Source: Symsagittifera roscoffensis (taxonomy: Eukaryota > Xenacoelomorpha > Acoela > Convolutidae). Taken from it: DNA of 64,000 nucleotides. Each line of letters begins with the position of its first letter. The first letter of the stretch is position 1. Location: NCBI RefSeq assembly GCF_963678635.1, contig NC_087068.1, positions 17,613,872 through 17,677,871 of the forward strand, written 5' to 3'. Below are positions 10,701-17,924 of this stretch, piece after piece. The notes under the pieces were generated by a model that did no database searches, had not been told where the DNA came from, and saw only the letters and a program-made list of their open reading frames with translations. The position numbers were made by a program, and so were the translations under genes.

Positions 10701-13700
10701 TCGAGAGCTGGAGCCATTGAACTTGAGGCTTTACAAATCAGAATTGCCGGCGGCATGGGCTGACATATCTCATGCACTGAGGGGCTTTTACGGACTGGCC
10801 GACGTCCTGATTGTATTGGATGAGGTACTCTTGCTAGAGATATCGAACTTTGCTAGACAACTCAAGTTCAGCCCAGTCATCGGGGACGACCACCCGGCGA
10901 TAAACCAGTTGACGGCCAGCCTGTGGTTCCGGAGTATGGATGTGAAAGTCGCAAATTCCACCAGCAGGACTAGAGGTCCCAGCAACGAGAGAAGAAATGT
11001 GGTCGAGACGGAGAAACAGTTAGAATCGATGAAATATCGCTTGACTCAAGAGAATGGCTGGTGGCCATTCCTGACACCAAGGCTGGAGAACGTCACGAAT
11101 AAAACGAGGGAGGAAGCACCACTCCTCGTGAAACAAATCTGGAGTTTTCTAGAGAAGCAACTGGAGCTAGCGGAAACGAGAGACATGACGGTGGTTAGAT
11201 TTGTCTCGGCCGCCAATGAAGTGACGATTGGAGGATTTTGGAGAGAGCACGCCAACGGCGAATTGAAGACTAGGAGAGATTACGAGATTCTCAAGTTCTT
11301 GAGTCCTTGCTGGGAGAGAGAATTCTTGGCAGGAGTGTTCGGCACCACGGCGACTATCTTCGGAGCCTTCGTACAGGAGATACTGGGCATGTCCATCAGC
11401 CTGCTCTTGGCTCTGTATTTGGTTTACCCCAGATACTTGTTCAACATGGGCCCAGCATACATGTTTAGTCGAGGAGTGGAGACACTTCGAGTTGATGGGT
11501 ATCTGGCACTAATACTCTTGACCCATGGGGAATTGGTGTCGTTTCATCGGTTAATGGAATATGGAGAACCTCTGTCTATGGGGAGAGTCCACACGAGCAC
11601 TGAAACCAGCTCCTACAAGTGTGCCGCAGGGTTGAAGACACTGCTGGTGCAATACCTCATGATGCAGAATCGATACATGACGGGTGAAGATGAGAACCCA
11701 ACCTCGAGAGAAGAATGGGAGAAGGCGAACAGAGGGATGCCTCTGTTGACGGACCTGTGCCTGGCAATGAGGTCGGACCCAATGGGGATAATCCGGGGTC
11801 TAGAGGTGGTGACCTGCATCTATGGTCCAGCAGTGACGTACGCGTTTCCAGATCCCCTGGTGATAACGTATCGTCACTCGGTGACGCACTTGAGTCTCAT
11901 CAGCGTACTGGATGGTACAGCGCTGAATTGGTGTCAGCAGGAGGTGCTCAGGGCGCGTATGAGCAACACGGTACTCTTCGGAAAAGTGAAAGATGCCGAG
12001 ATGATGGTGTGCAACTTCAGGGGACAAATGCAATGTAGAATGGGAGGCAAGCGAGAGGGCCCCATTGAAATGTATCCAAAGTTTTGGAACCTAAACCCAT
12101 TGACGGCCAACGGACGAGAAGTCTTGAGAATCCCCGCCTGGAAGGAGTGCTTTGCACTAGTCAAGAGGGAGCTGGAGGCCATAATGGAGAAAGAAATCCT
12201 ACCAGCCACCATGCCTGAGTTCCCGACAGTCAGGAGGATGACCTTGGGAATGAATAGTCCCTTGGTGGTTCCCTCCATAATGGCGAAGATGATGACGGAG
12301 GAAACGCAGAGGCATTTCACGGATGGCTGGGATCCCCTGTTCATCGGCTACACGGCGGCAGTCTACTTCCACATCAGCGAGAGGAAGGTAAATTCGTGGA
12401 CGACGCAAGCGAAAAAGAGTAGAGGTTCGCAGCCCCCTGGATATGAGGTGCGGAAAGTCTTGAGGACTCTTGAAAAAGAAGGACTTGAGAATATGCTACC
12501 CATATGGGATGATGGCAGGATGATCGTGATGGAGGGACACGTCGCACTGGTGGACGACATGAAATTTGCCACGAGAAAATATAAGGCGCCCTATGGCTTG
12601 GAACAGGTGGAAATAAGACAGGAAGGGACAGAACTAGATGCAGCAGGTCAACTGCACGTAGCACTGACGGAATACAAAAAGCTGGATCCTGCGACACCAT
12701 CACCACTGTCCGTGGACACACCTGGAGACAAGAGGAGCGGACCCGTCGAGGACCGATTTAAGAAAATTCTCGAGAGAAGGAGACAAGAGTCAGAAGAAGA
12801 GAGTATGGATGAAACTCTCAGTGAAGCTGGTGAAGACATGGAAGTGGGGAATACGCCTGAACCAGGGCCATCAGGGGAGGAGCTCACCACTCAAGAGCTG
12901 TTGAAAGATTTGAGCGAGGAGAATTGGGCAGATACTGCCACACCACCCCTGATTCCGTCTCCGCGGAAGAACCTAGAGTTGCCATTGGCAGGTGAGACCT
13001 TCAATATGGGGATGTTACTCTTGAGCTCGGAGGAAAGGGAGAAGAACACGTTCGAAGGGAACAGGGACATATTCTTGGGATCTCTCGAGGATGACGCTTG
13101 GCAGGAGTTCCTGGAGGAATTCAATCGAGAAGTGGGCAGCGAGACGACGCTGGACAAGTTCAAGAAGGAACTGTGGGACGCAGTAGTGAGATTCGGGGAA
13201 CCGCTCCTGATAGGAACGGGCCTGGATGAGAAAGCAAGAAAAGAGCTGCTGAACAAGCTAGTGGAGCTGAGGAACGCACGATCGAAGACTAGAAAAGAGA
13301 AATGTGAGGACAGCTCTACTCTGAAACAAAAAACTGTGGATAAAATGGTTGATGATATAAAAAGGGATAAGGTTGGGACTAGTAATATGATTAAAAGTAC
13401 TAATATCCTTAAGGCTCGAGCAGGGGGGAGGCAAGAGTTGGAAGGAGTGGATGGAGAGGTCGAATCAATGATGATAGCCACAACACCCTCGAGCAGAGAT
13501 GTGAAGACTCGCAAGAGGAAGAGAGAAGTGGAAGGATGGGGTAGTCCTTCAGTGGATGCTGTTTCGGAAGGAAACTTGAGAGAGACGGCGCCCATCGTTT
13601 TGGCCCGATGCAAGACGGCGGCATACAAGAACAGCTCGGAGCTCAGGAAACCACTTGAAGTAGAAAAGGAAATAGAGGTTTCCACCAGTTCTACGTCAGA

Positions 13701-16629
13701 AGAAGACTTCAAGCCTCAGAAGGTAAACGTGAAGAGAGGTTCAACGAACGGACAGGTAGGGGAAGTGGAGATCGGCAAAGAATGGATCTCGAAGGCACAT
13801 CAGGACATGGGCAAACAAGTGACGAGTGATCCATTGGAGAGGAACAAGACGAGGAACACTTCCTGGACGTGGTGGGTGGCCCTCGAAACATTGAAGGAAA
13901 TGGAGGACTGCTTGAAGAAGTTGGACAGTGGAATAGCTCGCAGGCGACGCAATTGGGCCACCCAGCAAAAAGCCGAGGTTAATAAGATAGAGATGGCAAG
14001 TCATCTGAAGAGGTCCTGGCAGAGTTTGTTGAAGGATCATTTTGAAGAGGCGATGAGAACATCCTCATCAGCACCGCCACTAATGGCGAATCCCTTCGTT
14101 AGAACTGCGGGACAATTAATGTTCACCTGGAGTCTGGTGGGAATAGAGTTGGAGACATTGACCTCGTATGACAGGCTGAAGTTGGGAAGCAAGAAGCTAG
14201 AGGTGTATCAGGCACTGATGCAACACGTGGCCAGGGACAATTCAGGCTTGAGCCTGGCTAGAAGAAAAGATGCCACATGTTTCTTGAGATGGACAATGTC
14301 AATGATGTCTGATAGCACCATCCTGGCATGCCACCAGAGAGCAAGTGGAAGTAAAACCATGGAGAGAAGAGTCTCAACGATCATCTTGAACGTATATCAG
14401 AGTACAGGAATAGAGAAAGAAGATGGTTCCAGACTATCCTTAGAGAACCATCGAAAGCTGGACGAGGTACGGAGGTTCTCTAATAAGAAGTTCGAGGAAG
14501 AACATGATGTTCACCGTAACCTGGCCTCGTCAGAACAGTACTCGAGACTCAGTGAGAAGGGGGAATACCAATATGTGTCTGGAGTGATGGGAATAGCCTA
14601 CAATCCCTTCTTAGACTCGGAAGCTGGAGGAGCCCACAGAAACCATGAGGTAGCGGAGCTACTGAAGTTTTGGACAGAAAGAATAATGGAGATAGACGCG
14701 GTGGAGAAAGAGGGGCCGAGCCTGGGCCTGATTCTTGAGAAAACACCAGAGGTGATAAGCATACCGCGCTCAAACAAGAGAGTTGAAGTGAACATGGGCG
14801 GTGGAGATGGCTTGTTAACCACGAACTTGGGAGTGATATGGAAGCTACTAAGACCCTCCTGGTGTCCACATCCCCATGCGAGTCTAATCGAGGAAACCAC
14901 CGAGCGAGTGAGGTTAGCACCAACGGAAGATGAAGATCTGGCGAAGTTGAGTGTGCTACATAAGCTAATCACGCCCCAGATGCAAGAGCCAAGCGAAAGG
15001 ACGAGCGACCCCGGGTCAGCAAAGAAATTGGAGCCGGGTAGCTGTCTGGATTCGACGTGTGGGAACGGAGAGCACATCTGCGATGGACGGTCATGCGTCA
15101 GAATACTGTCGTTTCAGAAAGAAGACCTGGTCACTTGGTTCGAAGACATCACAGAAAGGGAGAAAAGTGAAGTGCAAATAATAGCGGAATGTTACGCGAG
15201 AACCACGGTGAATATAGCGACAGCTCTCGGATTCTTCTCGAGAATGTGTGGTCTGCAGGCACTGGAGAGACTGGAGTCTGAACATCATTTAGTGACGGCG
15301 TTGAGCGTAGAATCATGGCCCGGGGTGTTGCAGGTGACTCAAAAACACATCCGGAGCTGGAAAGTTGGTCTTGAGGCGGAAATGGGATTTCCCCTGAGCG
15401 AAGCTTATGGCTTGCCATTGAACGCGAAATCGCTGATAGGGTCAATGATGGCCAACTTGTGCGGAAGTCACTACCCGCTACACATGGCGATGGTGGAAGT
15501 GTCCAGCCAGAGAATACTGGTGGACAAGGCCTTCTCAGTGCCCAAGTGCGTGAGGTTGGCTCGGATGTCGCATCACTCGCACAAGTTGTTGAGAAAAATC
15601 AAAGGGACAGTACCAAAAGAATTGAGAGATGACTTAAGCGAAATCTGGGGAGAAGATCTTCTGAAGTTGGAAAGAGAAAACACAAGCGATCACGAGAGAC
15701 AAAACGTGATCGGGAAACCTGTGGGAAGTACTCCAAACCTGGAAGACAACGACACGATGCACGAGAAAATGATGGAGCTTGAGCCTCTCTTGGAAGCCTC
15801 AGGGGAGCGTAATCTCAGGAGCATTGAGATCTCTCATGGGGAATGCCCATGCCACTGTTTGGCACAAACGGTGTGGTATCCAGATCACAAGAACCTTTGC
15901 CTGGTGTGGGATGTGGAAGAGATTCGGTCGATCGGACTACCGGATCACCGGCAGAAGGTGACGCTCTTAGTAGTGAGTACGATGTTAGCTCTGAGATGGA
16001 TAGAAGAGAATATAACGAAGTATCGGGAGGCGACGACGCCAACGGCTGAGTCAATATACGCGATAGACTACAGCAGGAGACTTGAGTTGTTTGAGACTGC
16101 GTGCAAAGTATTCGCCATACCGACGGAAGTCAGGCACGTATGGAGTCGCTTGAGGTACTTTCCATGGTTTCGGGCGACACTGACGTCTTGGCTGTACAGG
16201 GCAACGAAAGATCACATGAGAAAACATCAAAAGGAGTATCGACAGTTCCAGGCCGAGATTGGGCCGGAAGCTTTCAAGAGACCCCTGCTAACCCATCGTA
16301 ATGCGATCACGACGGGATGGAAGAGAGTGGGTAAGATGTCTAGAGACAATACCCAAGCGAGGGAGTCGATACTAGAGGAAGACCTGGCGAAGAACGTGAG
16401 CTTGAGCCTGCACAACTCCTTTTGCTTGAACCGAGAAGCTAGGGTGAAGGCACTACCCAACCAAGCAAAGAGATTGCAGGAGCAGAGAGAATGGATGCGA
16501 TCCTATGAACAGCTGAAGGCTTGGGAGGAGATTGTGATTAGTTCCGATGATGAAGAGGAACTGTTGAGACAGTTTGCCGCATCTAGCACTTCAGGATGCA
16601 GTACCTCCAAGGCGAAGAGTACGAGATGA
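7753..16629 (+). CDS. Giant ORF2 with tandem SGNH/GDSL hydrolase-like domains, otherwise unknown
   Basis: 2958 codons, uninterrupted. The first ATG after the leader repeats is taken as start. Residues about 145-233 form a charged coiled coil. Residues 413-580 have every SGNH block: GDS with Ser417, Gly438 in SFAGA, GTND with Asn466, and DGIH with Asp560/His563. Residues 837-1050 look like a second, degenerate copy: GSD at 841-843, SLPG at 860-863, AGMND with Asn893, GDDH near 1044-1047; its serine and DxxH are not canonical. A hydrophobic stretch at about 1197-1230 could be a membrane segment. Later come acidic Ser/Glu-rich linkers (about 1660-2080) and Cys/His clusters around 2430 and 2700. 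The last 1900 residues are unrecognised. No signal peptide or env feature is seen. It could be a second structural/accessory ORF of the element or a captured gene. Confidence 0.85.
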   Translation: MADRFWNSVPAALQKPTLDELYRRLRDLDHTQIDERMAVMLNAILQLEDQGECRESATEAVLIVGYTTEGISNRAQTRWLSWNADGGVRGFDLARNPGLSNNTEHGAGEFPLPTRPTARSTGQSSSKVPSMSRAQQTTEAYPELGVLKRELEKALKERNKANLDRDQAKLDREKLQLERDQAVDERDQTLKLLEMLKAEHQQELRVRENVVNRDQLKSELERIEQRQRELDAQKGARSNERVVTSSRPESRMEVDEAPRARGRFNLDREAREHMSEGLEVWIPNDVTPSLRNLETQPVRPLMDVVLPGYTPTSTSSGSQVSGASSRLKELGEKLQQQSRERSTRPELPPTWREQPVRNVVIASYKKNTEGNYHRHNRLDWSAEQGTRRDCFHDAAWVEYLAPPRVPEGAVHLIIGDSLVRVLTQIRSHWQTGVLSFAGAATPQMLATLDMLGMTKVYTVTLMVGTNDVSRGEARKVARLCDKMNCLLEELRIQMDPILLTVCTVPYNMMFDQHALEMNQKVRGLNKMIRDIHRKSVLPLRLLDIAERMEKKGFPEDTSKDGIHFDRPRGAEWLNDVFQEHINTLEADLLETAQFTLGPPPNPPFLASRALAGRLGARVDTRDSSRSNQTRLQSATPMESEEVESSTPPASAMSSVVVADGRREKKSRETTRLRYPEKVKELDLETLECRRELAETLGIERVSHEDLNRHHCIDWLKAHEAHFSRAKLMETTDLTGIPTKTIMGPINYRPLKLLGSPGLIAEPPKHRTSIARIRLATPAQLKVVDKLLNPGGTGLPDAAYEGSKLAEDPRYGKPCGGTQLAKTLAVYDRTDPAAARVVIVAGSDFEGTSPKLFWPETLVYSLPGAELNQMLTLVVAIKSEMPCEPELLLFAGMNDHLHAMGLLEQLKGDEIPTSKKIWEAIQALFAAMNEVQENVASRFGSKTKVVFTTSPGYASMPPALQFVYAVLILIAEGSEWRILMAAPNRELEPLNLRLYKSELPAAWADISHALRGFYGLADVLIVLDEVLLLEISNFARQLKFSPVIGDDHPAINQLTASLWFRSMDVKVANSTSRTRGPSNERRNVVETEKQLESMKYRLTQENGWWPFLTPRLENVTNKTREEAPLLVKQIWSFLEKQLELAETRDMTVVRFVSAANEVTIGGFWREHANGELKTRRDYEILKFLSPCWEREFLAGVFGTTATIFGAFVQEILGMSISLLLALYLVYPRYLFNMGPAYMFSRGVETLRVDGYLALILLTHGELVSFHRLMEYGEPLSMGRVHTSTETSSYKCAAGLKTLLVQYLMMQNRYMTGEDENPTSREEWEKANRGMPLLTDLCLAMRSDPMGIIRGLEVVTCIYGPAVTYAFPDPLVITYRHSVTHLSLISVLDGTALNWCQQEVLRARMSNTVLFGKVKDAEMMVCNFRGQMQCRMGGKREGPIEMYPKFWNLNPLTANGREVLRIPAWKECFALVKRELEAIMEKEILPATMPEFPTVRRMTLGMNSPLVVPSIMAKMMTEETQRHFTDGWDPLFIGYTAAVYFHISERKVNSWTTQAKKSRGSQPPGYEVRKVLRTLEKEGLENMLPIWDDGRMIVMEGHVALVDDMKFATRKYKAPYGLEQVEIRQEGTELDAAGQLHVALTEYKKLDPATPSPLSVDTPGDKRSGPVEDRFKKILERRRQESEEESMDETLSEAGEDMEVGNTPEPGPSGEELTTQELLKDLSEENWADTATPPLIPSPRKNLELPLAGETFNMGMLLLSSEEREKNTFEGNRDIFLGSLEDDAWQEFLEEFNREVGSETTLDKFKKELWDAVVRFGEPLLIGTGLDEKARKELLNKLVELRNARSKTRKEKCEDSSTLKQKTVDKMVDDIKRDKVGTSNMIKSTNILKARAGGRQELEGVDGEVESMMIATTPSSRDVKTRKRKREVEGWGSPSVDAVSEGNLRETAPIVLARCKTAAYKNSSELRKPLEVEKEIEVSTSSTSEEDFKPQKVNVKRGSTNGQVGEVEIGKEWISKAHQDMGKQVTSDPLERNKTRNTSWTWWVALETLKEMEDCLKKLDSGIARRRRNWATQQKAEVNKIEMASHLKRSWQSLLKDHFEEAMRTSSSAPPLMANPFVRTAGQLMFTWSLVGIELETLTSYDRLKLGSKKLEVYQALMQHVARDNSGLSLARRKDATCFLRWTMSMMSDSTILACHQRASGSKTMERRVSTIILNVYQSTGIEKEDGSRLSLENHRKLDEVRRFSNKKFEEEHDVHRNLASSEQYSRLSEKGEYQYVSGVMGIAYNPFLDSEAGGAHRNHEVAELLKFWTERIMEIDAVEKEGPSLGLILEKTPEVISIPRSNKRVEVNMGGGDGLLTTNLGVIWKLLRPSWCPHPHASLIEETTERVRLAPTEDEDLAKLSVLHKLITPQMQEPSERTSDPGSAKKLEPGSCLDSTCGNGEHICDGRSCVRILSFQKEDLVTWFEDITEREKSEVQIIAECYARTTVNIATALGFFSRMCGLQALERLESEHHLVTALSVESWPGVLQVTQKHIRSWKVGLEAEMGFPLSEAYGLPLNAKSLIGSMMANLCGSHYPLHMAMVEVSSQRILVDKAFSVPKCVRLARMSHHSHKLLRKIKGTVPKELRDDLSEIWGEDLLKLERENTSDHERQNVIGKPVGSTPNLEDNDTMHEKMMELEPLLEASGERNLRSIEISHGECPCHCLAQTVWYPDHKNLCLVWDVEEIRSIGLPDHRQKVTLLVVSTMLALRWIEENITKYREATTPTAESIYAIDYSRRLELFETACKVFAIPTEVRHVWSRLRYFPWFRATLTSWLYRATKDHMRKHQKEYRQFQAEIGPEAFKRPLLTHRNAITTGWKRVGKMSRDNTQARESILEEDLAKNVSLSLHNSFCLNREARVKALPNQAKRLQEQREWMRSYEQLKAWEEIVISSDDEEELLRQFAASSTSGCSTSKAKSTR

Positions 16630-17924
16630 ATGGGCAAATCGGATGGATCTTGAGTCTTGAGAGGGAAAGGGGGCTTGAGTGTGAATCCGAGTGAAACTTG
16701 GATTCACGAAAAAGAAATTTTAACAAAGCAAATATTGTTACTAATATACTATATCTATTATATAAATCAAAATGCTGCATGACAATTTCCTGATTGAATA
16801 GGACAAAAGAGATTTTTAAATGGTTGGCTTGAAAAGCGAAAATTCAAAGGTGCAGGTAAATGCAGATTTTGGTTGCTGTTTAGCAATAGTGTGAAAATTT
16901 TAAATGGTCGTGAATTTTGGGGTGTAGATAATCTTAAATCTGCTGCAAACTTCTGTAAATGACCACTGGCACTGTATCTTGAGCAACACTCGGTTTTTCT
17001 GGGACTCACTGGCAGAAGACAGCGCGCGATGAGGACATCGATCTCGAGTCCGGGGAGTATGTGCCAGTCGGTCATATTTGGAAGTTTGACCTTGAGAAGA
17101 GCAGAAAACACTTGATTTTGGAGTGAAATTTAAATTTTTAAAATTTCGAATGGAACATGTCATGCACGATTTTCTCGCGAGAACTGAAAATCAGAAAAAG
17201 AGAGAGAACAATTTTAAAGCAATTGCGGGAAAGTCGTCAGATAAAAACGAGTGGGAAATTGCTATTCGCAATTTCCATCATAGTGAACAAGAGTAGAGCT
17301 GTCCTATCTGAAATAGAAGACAGAGTATTCCCGAGAGAGTAATTATTCGAACTGGACCAGAGTGAACCTTCGACGGAAAGGTGGACAGCTTGAGTGTCCC
17401 AATGGTCCACATAAAACTTCGTTCTTGAGTTCAAACTTACCCTTACCATTCAAACTGATAAACATTGAACTTATCTAGTTACCTTAGTTAATTCTAGAGT
17501 TGCTCACCCATTTAATTACTTCCTGTGCTTGAGCGCATCAACATGTGAGTCCTTAATTTAAATTTCTAGAGTGTGTTTTACGATTGTTATGTTGAGGTAA
17601 GGCGAGTTTTAGGTTGATCCATCTGAAATGGATCAAAGTTCCACTGTCTAATAAAAAAGCAACTTAACGGATTGTTCCAACCCGGTTTTTAACGGCGTTC
17701 ATGTATTTTGGGTATTTTGAGACCTAAGTATGGGGACGTTCTTAATTCTAGAGTGGGGGGATATTTTGGTAGTAGCCTTAAGCAGTAGCGGGTCGTAGTC
17801 TCATGTCACAAGCGAACCGAATTGGCTCCGACTGATTTGAGGTGGAAAAACACAAGAGATAGTGTCCCTGACTCCCGAGCCAATAGTTATAGGGCCTATT
17901 TTTCTTAAGCCTCATGTGTGACTG
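16630..17924 (+). other. 3' non-coding region of element 1, possible LTR remnant
   Basis: After the ORF2 stop comes a purine tract (16659-16673). A TATA-like stretch (tattatataaatc, about 16755-16768), an AATAAA (about 17650), a second purine run (gtggggggat, about 17753-17762) and a perfect 9-bp hairpin (17254-17276, loop TATTC) follow. These would suit an LTR, but TG/CA ends cannot be paired and the region is cut by element 2 near 17.93 kb. CTTGAG recurs here (for example near 17093, 17388, 17423, 17528). No convincing coding sequence is present. Confidence 0.35.

Larger units (their letters stand above)
1..16673 (+). mobile_element. Giant Ty3/Gypsy-type LTR retroelement, 5' end outside window
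   Basis: Two very long frames on the same strand (2403 and 2958 codons) share a purine-rich composition, lack introns and are separated by only 527 bases. The first is an unmistakable gag-pol. The second sits where env would be in a retrovirus-like element. A purine tract at 16659-16673, just after the second stop, is a candidate polypurine tract. The 5' LTR, primer-binding site and most of gag lie before base 1, and no 3' LTR can be delimited here because its partner is not visible. That both frames belong to one element is inferred from spacing, strand, composition and the shared CTTGAG enrichment; it is not proven. Confidence 0.6.

Noticed and set aside
12891-13712. 273-codon minus-strand Ser/Leu-rich frame
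   Set aside because: Shadow of the acidic linker region of ORF2.
17254-17276. Perfect 9-bp hairpin as a terminator or packaging signal
   Set aside because: A single short hairpin in non-coding DNA with no T-run or conserved context; noted only within the surrounding region.
16659-17924. Complete 3' LTR of element 1
   Set aside because: A purine tract, TATA-like sequence and AATAAA are present, but no matching TG...CA ends or partner LTR can be shown in this window.
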